Below are positions 24,901 through 36,472 of a stretch of DNA of 64,000 nucleotides, piece by piece. The notes beneath the pieces were generated by a model. It searched no databases, was not told where the DNA came from, and was given only the letters and a program-made list of their open reading frames with translations. How positions within the stretch are numbered: the first letter of the stretch is position 1; each line of letters starts with the position of its first letter. Made by a program: the position numbers and the translations under genes. The stretch spans positions 4,587,548-4,651,547 of the forward strand of contig OZ026552.1 in NCBI GenBank assembly GCA_964020155.1. The letters run 5' to 3'. Source of the stretch: Chondrilla cf. caribensis (taxonomy: Eukaryota; Porifera; Demospongiae; Chondrillida; Chondrillidae).

Positions 24901-25670
24901 CAATGTTTTCTTTGTCTTTAGACCTCGGATGGGGTCGTTGTAGGAGTAAGGCAGGTAAGACCATAGCACATTTAATGGCTACACTATGCAAACCATTGTT
25001 CTCACCATACGCTTTAAAAAGCTTGGCCAATTCAAACACAAAGGTTTGTCCAACCTTGCCATTGGGTACTCTGAAAATGTTCTGTTTCCAATGGACTATT
25101 GACTGGTATGCCATCTCGAGCTCAATCGAAAAATCGCTGAGGTCTTTCATGCCATTCCATAAGTCCGAAGCAATGTCAATCAACGAGTTGAAGGACGCCT
25201 AATTCGTTATCAAAACGACGAGCAAAAAAGGAACGATATGTGGCAAGATTTTGAAGCAGGGATCGTTTCACAATAAATTGACAATTTTGCGCTAAATGCT
25301 ATTAAAGAACTTTACAGGTTGTGCACGAGCATCAAAATTCCGAATTTGTCTCGCCGGTAAATGCGCACGGACGCTTTATTGTTCGAACAATATTACTTCT
25401 TCGTTTTTCGGTTAGTTCCGTCTGTTCTCCAGGCAGTTTCAGCTTGGCAAAGGGCATTTTCACTTTTTCCTCGCCGAACAAAACACTTCTTTGATTTTAA
25501 GGATGAAGTTCAATGGAAATCTCTAGAAACAAACCATAGTTTTTCCAGCCTCAACTCAACATTAATATGCCCTAGCCAAACAGTATCTATTTCATTTATT
25601 GATATTCAATATGTAGTCATTTTATTAGCATATTTGCCGGACCACCCGGAAACTGCTTGCTCCGGGCCTG
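21985..25670 (-). mobile_element. 3.7 kb TIR-flanked insertion carrying a reverse transcriptase
   Basis: Comparison with the uninterrupted copies of block a at 5440, 36010 and 55105 shows an insertion flanked by the direct repeat ATGTG (21980-21984 and 25671-25675). The ends are imperfect inverted repeats: left CAAGGCCGGCGCAAG and right (reverse complement) CAGGCCCGGAGCAAG. Each is followed inward by TGGTCCGGCAA, with about 10 extra bases on the right. The left end also folds on itself (AAGTGGTCCGGCAA against TTGCCGGACCACTT, 21997-22034). No transposase is seen; the only large ORF is the minus-strand RT. Either the RT is this element's own enzyme or it inserted into a TIR element. Confidence 0.75.
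22335..25183 (-). pseudogene. Reverse transcriptase with C-terminal nuclease-like domain, one frameshift
   Basis: Minus-strand frame 25183-23510 holds the RT. Motifs in order: GSAGPSGADSSAW, CRLIAIDKCPGVRPIGIGEV, LLIDAKNAFNSLNRQ, GTTQGDPLSM (around 23940-23965) and catalytic YADD (23843-23854). It continues in another frame from about 23540 to 22335. That part has ERELFALPPRLGGLGI, a CICG...DHALVC...RRHNEIRD zinc-binding-like motif (around 22900-22990), then RVDVSADGFW and AFFDVRIFNP (around 22710-22780), which resemble a PD-(D/E)XK nuclease core. The frames rejoin if a single base is missing near 23537-23541, so the copy is young. The same family is common in cnidarian and sponge genomes. 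The R2-like restriction-type endonuclease assignment is an inference. No convincing ATG is seen at the N-terminus; the open frame starts after a TAG near 25200. Confidence 0.8.
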
Positions 25671-26814
25671 ATGTGATATACACAGGGACTGTCTGGAGCT
25701 TTGTTAGCCATGAATATGTATGTACTATATGTATTAACAAGGGTACCTGAATATGTATGTACAGTATGTACTAACAAGGGTACCTGGATACATATGTACT
25801 GTATGTACTAACAAGGGTATCTGAATATGTATGTACTGTATGTACTAACAAGGGTACCCGAAAACATATATACATATTATTTAGATACGTATGTACATAT
25901 ATTTACACATACATATGTACACGTGTGTCCATAATAATGCTGGTACTAATAACAATAAACAGTATATTGTACACACATATGTATATGTACATGTACGTAT
26001 GCACACATGTACATGATAATAATTTCATAAGAGCATATCATTTCATTCATCAAGCATTACACACTGGAAAATGGAAACAAACTAATAATAATATGTCTGA
26101 GCTGTTTGTCCCCAAAATCCAATTCACAATGATATTTATTGACAAGGTCAACTCAATTCTCAGTAAACAGAGACAGAATAAAACAGGGATGTGGGGTGTG
26201 GGGAGTCAGTAAGAAATATATACATATCTGAATTGGAGGATGTGGGAGAGTGCTTCTGTTCTGAATCAGTTTAAAACAGTTTCCAACCACCTCAATAGGT
26301 GGTTTACCTGAATTGATTACCTAATTGCTCAGCCTGTTTGCACACTACTCTCTCCCTCACATTGGATACATTAAGCACCTCAGGTTGTAGTGAGGTTTAC
26401 AGGACATGTATGAAGATGGACTGAATATCATCTTGACACACTCACTCTAGCATGAGCTACATCAAAAGGTGCTTAATATTTTTCTCCCATAATGTGCAAT
26501 TTGGAAAGTTTAATGCTCTAGTGTAAGCAGGGTTCATGTAAACAGCCAACTCAGGGGTTTTATGGAAAGGTCTAAAGTTCAAGAAAGAGGAACTTCCCTT
26601 ACACCCAGTAAGAGAGAGGGGTTAGTTCCAGTTGAAACTTGTAATGATATTCATTGGAGGGGTCACCTACAGACCAATCACCTGTAGACAACAAATACGT
26701 ACAATTTTATGAAAATTGAATGAAGTAGCTTGAGGTGCAGTTGTCATGGTAACATCACTCTCATACTATAGTATAATATTATAATGTTTTGTATTGAATA
26801 GATCCAGTTACAAC
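25671..26814. repeat. End of block a and block b, copy 2, before FRA4
   Basis: Continues block a (GGGACTGTCTGGAGCTTTG), then the TGTACTAACAAGGGTACC repeats at 25720-25860, then block b as upstream of FRA1. One TIR element copy lies at about 26370-26480 (ATTAAGCACCTC ... AGGTGCTTAATATT), where block b copy 1 has two. No gene. Confidence 0.6.
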
Positions 26815-26842
26815 AACACCAGAAGTTAAACAGCTATAAATA
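26815..26842 (+). promoter_or_regulatory. FRA4 core promoter
   Basis: CTATAAATA at 26834-26842, 58 bp before the ATG; ETS-like position reads CCAGAAGT, as in FRA1. Confidence 0.7.
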
Positions 26843-26891
26843 TAGGACAACACTCCAGCTGAACACCAATGTGCAGATTCAAGAGTTCAGC

Positions 26892-28057
26892 ATGCTAAAG
26901 TTTCTAGTAGTGTTCTTAATCATTTTTAAGATTGGTTCAGTGGAAAATGCTGTCTTGTTGAAGAAGTCAACAACTGACATATCTCACACTATCAACAAGG
27001 TGAGTGGGGGAGGTGGAGGAACACTGGTTGTGGGGTGATGGTGATGGTGACCACATTCATCTACTCTACAGAGATCAACACCAACTACACCATGTGACAA
27101 ATCTAGGGAAGGAAACGCCATCTACAATCAACAACAAACTGATACAGTGTGGATTTGTAAGAGTGGAAAGTGGACACCTTTCAAGTAAGACACTTCATAC
27201 ACTGCACACAAAAACATATTTTCAAACAAATTCACACGCACACACACACACACACAACACAACACAATGTACTGTACTCCATTCCACAGGCTAACACTCT
27301 CACTGGGATCTACTAAAGATGTTCCTGCATCATCCTGTAAGGAGATACGACAATCACACACTGATAACGGCTACCAACCTCCAACAGATGGGATGTACTG
27401 GATCACATTCCATGACAAATGTACAAACAAGACACAGACTATAAAGGTAACATACTCCAGTACATCACAGAATGTACATTACAACCTACATTCTCTCTCT
27501 CTTGTACACTACAACAGGTTTGGTGTGACATGTCCACATGTGGAGGAGGATGGACACTAGTGTGGAAACACTCCTACATGGAGGTTAATCCACTCACATC
27601 AGACATGTACTACTTCTCCGATCACTACAGACCCTGTACTGACATCAACAGTGGATGGTGCAATGTACCCCATAAATCTCGCCTCAAGCCCACTGAAATG
27701 ATGATAGTTGCCTACCACAACAAAAGAGTCGTGTATGCCTATCGAGGGAAATTTAACCGTAACATTGACTCGGACTGGACAGGAGCGATTCTACTTGATC
27801 ACCACAAGTGTGTGGACCATTGTACCATTAATAATGGAGTTCGTCCAGCACCTAGTAATCATGCTAATAGAGATAACAGACTTCTTGGGATTGCCTTTGA
27901 TAAAACCTCTCCTGACAACTACTATGCCAATTGTGATACATTCTGGAGAAACTTTGATTATCCTGTGGAGTGTCGCTGGCATAGCTGTTACCTGCCAACT
28001 TCCATTTCTGCTACAAAGACAAATACTCAAATGACAGTAGCCATTTATGTACGGTGA
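26892..28057 (+). CDS. FRA4: secreted fibrinogen-related protein, A1/A4 subtype
   Basis: Exons 26892-26999, 27072-27184, 27290-27446 and 27518-28057 give 305 residues without lesions. The leader MLKFLVVFLIIFKIGSVENA and exon 3 (LGSTKD, SHTDNGYQ, FHDKC) pair it with FRA1. The surrounding 5' and 3' segments are duplicated too. The exon 3 cysteine NCY is again glycine, but exon 4 keeps ECRW, so the cysteine count is odd (13); one cysteine may be free or pair between chains. The first variable loop (TINN) equals FRA1, while the middle part (SNHANRDNRL, TSP, YYANC, WRN, RWHSCY, TKTN) is unlike FRA1, which fits segmental exchange with other members. Confidence 0.86.
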
Positions 28058-28757
28058 TTGGTTGCTGCAGGAATGGGCTGGCAAAGTAACACAATATCTG
28101 ATAAAACTATGTATGTTTATGTACATCAATTAATGCATGTACTTACTTGGAAATTTAACTGAGGCAGTGGAATAATTACATAATACAGAAAATCATTTTT
28201 TGGATTCACTGAATGCATGGTCATGACGGTTGGGAGGATAGTCCGTACATTATTGGGTGTACATGTGCATGGCTAGTACATGGGAATACGTGCATGTAAC
28301 ACATATAATATACCCAAGTACACATTGTGGATATGCACTTTGAACCTTCACAACCTGGGAAGGAGTTACTGCTCAAAATATGTCAAATTAGCAAGACTCC
28401 ACTGTACTTGGTTATAGCCTTGTCTCAAACTCTCATTGGATTATGTAAATGTACATAATACCTACTCTGTACATAATACCTACTCTGTACCTAACAGTAA
28501 AGCATACATCAAACATATCAAGTGAAGATGTGGCTACTTTAAACCAGCCTCATTAGTGACCTTGCTCAGCAAAATCCTTTAAAATCAACCAATTACAGTG
28601 CTTTGGAGACCTCGGGTTCATGAACCTTGTAAACATGTCTACAACATTTCATGGATTTCAGAGATGATTGAAATACAATAGTGTCTTCTGGATTCTTTAC
28701 AAATGCACAACATACTCAATGACCTGATCCTATCATTGTGTGTATGTACATGCTTGT
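28058..28757. repeat. 3' module and intergenic repeat after FRA4
   Basis: Standard 3' module to about 28360, a short TAATACCTACTCTGTAC run at 28450-28495 (minisatellite family), then the intergenic repeat to 28745. No gene. Confidence 0.6.
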
Positions 28758-29026
28758 AGGCATTCTACTCGATCACAACAAGTGTGTAGACCAATTTGCA
28801 CCCATAGTAATGGAGTTTGTCCTCTGCACCTAGTGCTCAAGGGGATAACAGACTTCTTGGGGTTGCCTTTGATAAACACTCTCCTGACAACTACTATGCC
28901 AATTGTGATACATTCTGCAATAACTTTGACAATCCTTCAGAGTGTCATTGGCATGATTGTCAATTACTACCTTCCATATCAGCTAGGGCTAGTGCTGTTC
29001 AGATGACTGTTGTCATTTATATGTAG
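28758..29026 (+). pseudogene. 3' fragment of a diverged fibrinogen-related gene (partner of 9068-9337)
   Basis: Retains APSAQGDNRLLG, AFDKHSPDNYYANCDTFC, ECHWHDCQLLPSISA and VVIY then TAG, open over about 70 codons from 28817. All upstream exons and the GGGWT start are missing. It shares the QLLPS spelling with the 9068 fragment, so both descend from one older truncated paralogue. Confidence 0.75.
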
Positions 29027-29106
29027 GCTGAGTAATATAGAAACATATGCAATGTATGTAGACACAGGTATAGGATAAGTACACATGCACACACGTACAC
29101 CAATAT

Positions 29107-29200
29107 TACATTCCACAATAGCTTTGACAATCCTGGAGAGTGCCGCTGGGCTGACTGTCACCTGCCATATTCCATTTTTGCAACATACAGATATAGTGAA
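29107..29200 (+). pseudogene. Second short 3' fragment (partner of 9413-9531)
   Basis: Covers ACATTCCACAATAGCTTTG to the CTGCCATATTCCATTTTTG region, matching the end of exon 4, then departs from the family. Confidence 0.6.
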
Positions 29201-29376
29201 CACTGGTTAACTAGAAATCCATGATGCAAGTCAAAGTACCTCTTGGTAACAGTATTTTTGTTATCAGGTCTCCATATATATGAAAGGCATTCACGCAATA
29301 TAGTTGATTATTTGAACAGCATATAGAGAAATGAGAATATAAACTATAACAACTCAATGATGGCAATGTTATTAAT

Positions 29377-29718
29377 TCATGAAGTGGGGAAAAAGCCAGA
29401 CAATTTTGGCTGTTTCTTTGACCATATGGTGGAAGTCTCTAAGGCTAGCAGATCTCTATATTTGCAGGGATCTCTGCACTGAAACAGTACTTTGTCAATA
29501 TCAGAGTAGGCTGCTTCACGAATACGATTCCTGCTGCCGCTGGAGTTCTCCCCTTCGATTTTGCTTCTGTTCTTCAAGAATATGGACAGTGTCAAGCTGG
29601 GAGAGTCGTGATTTTTTTTACAAATTTCTGTCTTTGAGAGGTTCCTGGCATCAATCTCTTGAAAAATCTTCATCTTAAAATCATTCCAATAGCTGTGTTG
29701 CTTCTTCCCAGTTGCCAT
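29377..29718 (-). pseudogene. Tigger/pogo-like (CENP-B N-terminal) DNA-binding domain fragment, copy 1
   Basis: Minus-strand ORF starting MATGKKQHSYWNDFKMKIFQ, with a Lys/Ser-rich helix-turn-helix (LSKTEICKKN), TLSIFLKNRSKIEG, and RIREAAYSDIDKVLFQ. This order matches the N-terminal CENP-B/psq-type HTH of Tigger-like pogo transposases. Only about 80 residues of the domain are present before the frame runs into unrelated sequence. No DDE catalytic domain is seen. Assignment is from motif resemblance. Confidence 0.5.
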
Positions 29719-30592
29719 CTTGAAACAGCGCTGTATGTGTCAATGTAACTATTACATTACTTGGTTATAGCCTTGTCTCAACCTCTCATTGGATTATGTA
29801 AATGTACATAACACCTACTCTGTACATAACACTAAGTCTTACTGGTTCTGGTCTATAGTAATTGCTGGTAACAAATTCTATCCTGCCAGAGGGACATTCA
29901 CATGTACTCACAGACTATGTATATTATGTACTATTAGTGAATCTCCTCAACAGTAAAGCATACATCAAACATATCAAGTGAAGATGTGGCTACTTTGAAC
30001 CAGCCTCATTAGTGACCTTGCTCAGCAACATCCTTTGAAACAGTACTTTGTCAATATCAGAGTAGGCTGCTTCACGAATACGATTCCTGCTGCCGCTGGA
30101 GTTCTCCCCTTCGATTTTGCTTCTGTTCTTCAAGAATATGGACAGTGTCAAGCTGGGAGAGTCGTGATTTTTTTTACAAATTTCTGTCTTTGAGAGGTTC
30201 CTGGCATCAATCTCTTGAAAAATCTTCATCTTAAAATCATTCCAATAGCTGTGTTGCTTCTTCCCAGTTGCCATCTTGAAACAGCGCTGTATGTGTCAAT
30301 GTAACTATTACATTACTTGGTTATAGCCTTGTCTCAACCTCTCATTGGATTATGTAAATGTACATAACACCTACTCTGTACATAACACTAAGTCTTACTG
30401 GTTCTGGTCTATAGTAATTGCTGGTAACAAATTCTATCCTGCCAGAGGGACATTCACATGTACTCACAGACTATGTATATTATGTACTATTAGTGAATCT
30501 CCTCAACAGTAAAGCATACATCAAACATATCAAGTGAAGATGTGGCTACTTTGAACCAGCCTCATTAGTGACCTTGCTCAGCAACATCCTTT
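29481..30592. repeat. 556-bp direct tandem duplication
   Basis: 29481-30036 is followed directly by an apparently identical copy from 30037 to about 30592. The unit contains the start of the Tigger-like ORF, part of the minisatellite/CTTGGTTATAGCC spacer and the start of the intergenic repeat. The junction word TTTGAAA occurs at both unit ends. By-eye identity over the whole unit suggests a very recent event or an assembly duplication. Confidence 0.85.
30037..30274 (-). pseudogene. Tigger/pogo-like domain fragment, copy 2
   Basis: Second copy of the same ORF start produced by the 556-bp duplication. It departs after DKVLFQ, because the duplication boundary falls inside the ORF. Confidence 0.5.
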
Positions 30593-30991
30593 GAAATGAA
30601 TCAATTACAGTGCTTTGGGGATATCAGGTTCATGAACCTTGTAAACATGTCTACAACATTTCATGGATTTCAGAACTAATTGAAATACAATAGTGTCTTC
30701 TGGATTCTTTACAAATGCACAACATACTCAATGACCTCATCCTATCATTGTGCATACATTTGACTAATGCCAACATAATACAGGCTTACAGTACAGCATA
30801 CATTAGAAAGGAGTTAATAGTACACAGCTTAATTCACCAGCATACATATGGAGCTACTTACAATTTGACAAAAACACAACAACAACACACTGTCAGTATG
30901 TACCATGGGTACATATGTACATTGAAGAACAGCAGATGCTCTGAATGAGATTCATTGGCAATGAATAATTTTAAACAGTTACAGCTGCTAC
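30593..30991. repeat. Intergenic and 5' modules before FRA5
   Basis: Intergenic repeat to 30800, then the 5' module: ACCATGGGTACATATGTACATTGAAGAACAGCAGATG near 30902 onward and the dyad ATTCATTGGCAATGAAT at about 30950. No gene. Confidence 0.65.
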
Positions 30992-31019
30992 GTGACCAGA
31001 AGTTGAACGACTATAAATA
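30992..31019 (+). promoter_or_regulatory. FRA5 core promoter
   Basis: CTATAAATA at 31011-31019, 62 bp before the ATG, with ACCAGAAGTTG at the ETS-like position. Confidence 0.7.
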
Positions 31020-31072
31020 CAGGACATATCTCCAGATGAACACCACCTGGTGTGTAGATTCAAGAGTTCAAC

Positions 31073-32205
31073 ATGTGGAGCTTTCTGGTAGTGATCTTGA
31101 TCATTGGTGAGATTGGGTCAGTGGAGAGCACTGTCTTGTTGGAGGAGACAACAACTGACATATCTCACACTATCAACAAGGTGAGTGGGGGAGGTGGAGG
31201 AACACTGGTTGTGGGGTGATGGTGATGGTGACCACATTCATCTACTCGACAGAGATCAGCACCAACTACACCATGTGACAAATCCAGGGAAGGAAACGCC
31301 ATCTACATTCAGCAACAAACTGATACAGTGTGGATTTGTAAGAGTGGAAAGTGGACACCTTTCAAGTAGGACATGTTATATATAGGAATATATGATACAC
31401 ACAACACAATGTACTGTACTCCATTCCACAGGCTAACACTATCACTGGGAGCTACTTGAGATGTTCCCGCATCATCCTGTAAGGAGATACAACAATCACT
31501 AACTGCTAACTGCTACCAACCTCCAACTGATGGGATGTACTGGATCACAATACAAGACCAATGTACCAACCAGACACAGACTATAAAGGTAACATGCTCC
31601 AGTACATCAAGGAATGTACATTAAAACTTACATCCCTTCTCTCTCGTACACTACAAAAGGTTTGGTGTGACATGTCCACATGTGGAGGAGGATGGACACT
31701 AGTGTGGAAACACTCCTACATGGAGGTTACTCCACTCACATCAGACATGTACTACTTCTCTAATCACTACAGACCCTGTACCGATATCAACAGTGGATGG
31801 TGCAATGTACCCCAGAAATCTCGCCTCAAGCCCACTGAAATGATGATAGTTGCCTACCACAACAAAAGAGTCGTGTATGCCTATCGTGGTAAATTTAACC
31901 GTAACATGGACTCGGACTGGACAGGAGGGATTCTACTGGATCACCACAAGTGTGTGGACCATTGTGCAAGAAGTGGAAATAAAGGAGTTCGTCCAGCACC
32001 TAGTGACCATGCTAACAGGGATAACAGATTGCTTGGGATTGCCTTTGATAAACACTCTCCTGACAACTACTATGACAATAGTAATACATTCTACAACAAC
32101 TTTGACAATCCTGTAGAGGCTCGCTGGCATGACTGTTTCCTGCCAACTTCCATTTCTGCTACAAACAGAAATACTCAAATGACAGTAGCCATTTATGTGT
32201 GGTGA
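31073..32205 (+). pseudogene. FRA5: subfamily A gene with a premature stop in exon 3
   Basis: Exons 31073-31180, 31253-31365, 31432-31588 and 31660-32205. In exon 3 the codon CAA of GATQD is TGA (31457-31459), ending the product after about 80 residues. Exon 4 remains open (181 codons). Two cysteines that are otherwise near-invariant are both changed: NCDTF is NSNTF and ECRW is EARW. The intron 1 acceptor reads CTCGACAG instead of CTCTACAG, and intron 2 starts GTAGGA. Together these suggest loss of constraint. A pseudogene is the simplest reading; a single-base error would not explain the two-base codon change. Confidence 0.8.
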
Positions 32206-33477
32206 TTGGTTGCTGCAGGAATGGGCTGGCAAAGTAACACAATATCTGATACAACTATGTTTATGTACATCAATTAATGCATGTACTTATATTTTTACTT
32301 GGAAATTTAAGTGAAGCAGTGGAATAATTACATAATACAGAAAATCAATTTTTATATTCACTGAATGCATATGCATGGTCGTGACGGTTGGGAGGATAGT
32401 GCCAAATTAGCAAGGCTCCACTGTACTTGGTTATAGGCTTGTCTCAACCTCTCATTGGATTATGTAAATGTACATAACACCTACTCTGTACACTTACTGG
32501 TTCTGTTCTATAGTAATTGTTGGTAACAAATTCTATCCTACCAGAGGTACATTCACATACACTCACAGATGGTGTACATATGTACTATTAGTGATTCTCC
32601 TCAACAGTAAAGCATACATCAAACATATCAAGTGAAGATGTGGCTACTTTGAACCAGCCTCATTAGTGACCTTGCTCAGCAAAATCCTTAAAACTGAACC
32701 ATTTGGAGGGCTTTGGGGATAGGGGATAGGGATATCAGGTTCATGAACCTTGTAAACATGTCTACAACATTTCATGGATTTCAGAGATGATTGAAATACA
32801 ATAGTGTCTTCTGGATTCTTTACAAATGCACAACATACTCAATGACCTGATCCTATCATTGTGCATACATTTGACTAATGCCAACATAATGCAGGCTTAC
32901 ACTGTACAGCATACATTAGGAAGGAGTTAATAGTAAACAGCTAAATTCACCAGTATACATATAGAGTAGCTTTTGATAAGCACCATTTTGAATAGCTCAT
33001 GGGAAAGTGGGTGTGTCAACCTGATAATTTAACCAGATCTAGCTAGGGACGTGAACTAACTTATGAAGTAATTCCCATCTGAATAGGTGGCCTGTAACCC
33101 CAGCTACATTCGGAGGTGCTTAATATTCTTTCAATATATAGGATAGTATACGTACAATAGTGTCTTCTGGATTCTTTACAAATGCACAACATACTCAATG
33201 GCCTGATCCTATCATTGTGCATACATTTGACTAATGCCAACATAATACAGGCTTACAGTACAGCATACATTAGGAAGGAGTTAATAGTACACAGGTTAAT
33301 TCACCAGCATACATATGGAGCTACTTATAATTTGACAGAAACACTACAACAACACACTGTCAGTATGTACCATGGGTACATATGTATATGTACATTGAAG
33401 AACAGCAGATAATCTGAATGAGATTCATGGTCAATGAATAATTGCACATTACCAATTGCAACAGTTACAACTGATAC
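32206..33477. repeat. Spacer between FRA5 and FRA6
   Basis: The 3' module is truncated at about 32400. The minisatellite-type spacer and intergenic repeat follow (32400-32960), then one isolated TAAGCACC-type satellite unit (about 32965-33150) inserted into the intergenic repeat. The repeat then restarts (TAGTGTCTTCTGGATTC at 33160 as at 32800), and the 5' module ends the spacer. No gene. Confidence 0.6.
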
Positions 33478-33505
33478 ATAACCGGAAGTTGAACGACTAT
33501 AAATA
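33478..33505 (+). promoter_or_regulatory. FRA6 core promoter
   Basis: ACCGGAAGTTG followed by CTATAAATA at 33497-33505, 62 bp before the ATG. Confidence 0.72.
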
Positions 33506-33558
33506 CAGGACATATCTCCAGATGAACACCACCTGGTGTGTAGATTCAAGAGGTCAAC

Positions 33559-34690
33559 ATGTGGAGCTTTCTGGTAGTGATCTTGATCATTGGTGAGATT
33601 GGGTCAGTGGAGAGCACTGTCTTGTTGGAGGAGACAACAACTGACATATCTCACACTATCAACAAGGTGAGTGGGGGAGGTGGAGGAACACTGGTTGTGG
33701 GGTGATGGTGATGGTGACCACATTCATCTACTCTACAGAGATCAGCACCAACTACACCATGTGACAAATCTAGGGAAGGTAACGCCATCTACAGTCAGCA
33801 ACAAACTGATACAGTGTGGATTTGTAAGAGTGGAAAGTGGACACCTTTCAAGTAAAACACTATATATAGGAATATATGATACACACAACACAATGTACTG
33901 TACTCCATTCCACAGGCTAACACTATCACTGGGAGCTACTCAAGATGTTCCCGCATCATCCTGTAAGGAGATACGACAATCACTAACTGCTAACTGCTAC
34001 CAACCTCCAACAGATGGGATGTACTGGATCACAATACAAGACCAATGTACCAACCAGACACAGACTATAAAGGTAACATGCTACAATCCGTCACAGAATG
34101 TACATTACAACTTACATCCTCTCTCTCTTGTACACTACAACAGGTTTGGTGTGACATGTCCACATGTGGAGGAGGATGGACACTAGTGTGGAAACACTCC
34201 TACATGGAGGTTACTCCACTCACATCAGACATGTACTACTTCTCCAATCACTACAGACCCTGTACCGATATCAACAGTGGATGGTGCAATGTACCCAAGA
34301 AATCTCGCCTCAAGCCCACTGAAATGATGATAGTTGCCTACCACAACAAAAGAGTCGTGTATGCCTATCGGGGGAAATTCAACCGTAACATTGACTCGGA
34401 CTGGACAGGAGGGATTCTACTGGATCACCACAAGTGTGTGGACCATTGTACCCATAGTAATGGAGTTCGTCCAGCACCTAGTGATCATGGCAATAGAGAT
34501 AACAGACTTCTTGATTCTTCAGATTGCCTTTGATAAACACACTCCTGACAACTACTATGTCAATAGTGATACATCCTGCACCAGTTTTGACAATCCTGTG
34601 GATTGTCGCTGGGGTGACTGTATCCTGCCAACTACCATTTCTGCTACAAACAGAAATACTCAAATGACAGTAGCCATTTATGTACGGTGA
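33559..34690 (+). pseudogene. FRA6: subfamily A gene with a 7-nt insertion in exon 4
   Basis: Exons 33559-33666, 33739-33851, 33916-34072 and 34144-34690. Exons 1-3 are intact. In exon 4 the family sequence CTTCTTGGGATTGCC is expanded by a net 7 nt near 34510-34522 (CTTCTTGATTCTTCAGATTGCC). The frame stops at 34531-34533, 59 codons before the normal end. Past the insertion the old frame is still open to the usual AIYVR and TGA. In that part the NCDTF cysteine is serine and a new cysteine appears four residues later (DTSC). Intron 2 begins GTAAAA, a weak donor. Confidence 0.8.
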
Positions 34691-36142
34691 TTGGTTGCTG
34701 CAGGAATGGGCTGGCAAAGTAACACAATATCTGATACAACTATGTTTACGTACGTCAATTAATGCATGTGCTTACTTGGAAATTTAAGTGAGGCAGTGGA
34801 ATAATCACATAATACATAAAATCAATGGCAATTTTTGGATTCACTGAATGCATGGTCATGACGGTTGGGAGGATAGTCCGTACATTATTGGGTGTACATG
34901 TGCATGACTAGTACATGGGAATACATGCATATAACACATATAATATACCCATGTACACATTGTGGATATGCACTTTGAACCTTCACAACCACCATACTGC
35001 TGAATGTATTGCATGTACATATTACATATTATACGTATATATATGCAGTTCCTACTGTATTATTATCAATGATGAGCATGGTGTCCCTAGTGGGGATCAT
35101 AACTTAGATATTCAACTGCAGTCAATCTCTCACAATTTGTTGTTGAAAGAGGTGGTATATAGATTAAGGAGTTTGGCAAATAAACTTAACATTCATTACT
35201 GTTCGTGTAGTATTATATTTGCATTGAAAAATTATTTGGGATAAAAGGTTCAGTGGGTAAAAGATTATGGTGGTGGATTTACAACAATTCACTAGCTGTA
35301 GTACATACACATTCAGGACAATATTATGCAGTTGAGAGTGTGCTCGTGGAATATCCACGGTATGGTATGTATGACCAAGTGAATGGTTTATATGATGGAC
35401 TTGCTGTTCCTGCCACAGGAAGTTACAGCAAACTGGTGATTAACTTCCTGTTCTTCATGTGACAGGAAGTGGTATCAAATGAACACTGAATTTCCTTCTT
35501 CAGAATATTGGAAATCAACTATACATATATAATGCATACTTTGTATTACGGAACCCCGTTTTCTAATTACATATTGTAATGCAACTAACCATTAGAAGAG
35601 GAAATAACACTCAATCCATGCAAGATGGAAGAGGTGTGTGCTGCATGGCTACTGAGTAACAGAATTGAACAAATTGAAAAAGGAAATGAATCCACCTGGT
35701 CATGAGGGTTTGAGGATTTCACCTGCTGTGTCTGGGTTTCTCCTGGCCACCAGATCTCCTGAGAGGATTTGTTCGTGGATGTCTGTTTCTGGGAGATGGT
35801 TGACAAATGACAATCATAAGTGATAACACAGCATGTACAGGTAATTCGACATCTTCATACCATATGTGTACACATATGTCCATGCAGTACAGTACACATG
35901 TATGGATATGGAGTCTAACCTGCCTAGCAAGTACCGTGAAGGACACAACAAATCTCTACTTCTTATCAGAGGTATTAGCTATCAACACTGGTGGACAGCA
36001 GTGCATGTGATAGACGCAGGGGCTGACTGGAGCTTAGTTAGCCATGAATTCGTATGTATGTACTGTATGTACTAACAAAGGTACATGAATAAGTAGGTAC
36101 TGTATGTACTAACAAGGGTACCTGAATATGTATGACTGTATG
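34691..36142. repeat. 3' module after FRA6 and block a, copy 3
   Basis: 3' module to 34980, then block a from about 34985. The stretch from 34880 to 35460 is nearly identical to 20860-21440, so this copy and copy 2 were separated recently. It includes the plus-strand open segment ending INFLFFM and a stop (35460), the CAGGAAGT pair, the minus-open segment at 35700-35800 and the plus-open segment at 35890-36055. It ends in TGTACTAACAAGGGTACC repeats. Confidence 0.6.
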
Positions 36143-36375
36143 TACTAACAAGGGTACCTGATACAGCTAGGCAAGTGGCAATGTATATACCTGCAAGTGA
36201 AGCATGTATATACCATTAGAAAGAACATACATGTACGTAAGTGAAGCAATACACCACATATACTGTATGTACATACCTTCTGAGGTTGTACTTGTTCCCA
36301 ATACTTGCCAATCCACTGAGTAGCTGTGATGTTGTGTTGAGATGAGTGATCACAGTAGGCATGTGAGTGTGTGTA

Positions 36376-36472
<97 letters not shown>

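Noticed and set aside
21985..25670. A diversity-generating retroelement driving the exon 4 variation
   Set aside because: The RT is a YADD non-LTR-type enzyme with a nuclease-like tail. No template repeat, no accessory gene and no matching variable-region copy is seen next to it. The codon pattern is reported separately without this mechanism.
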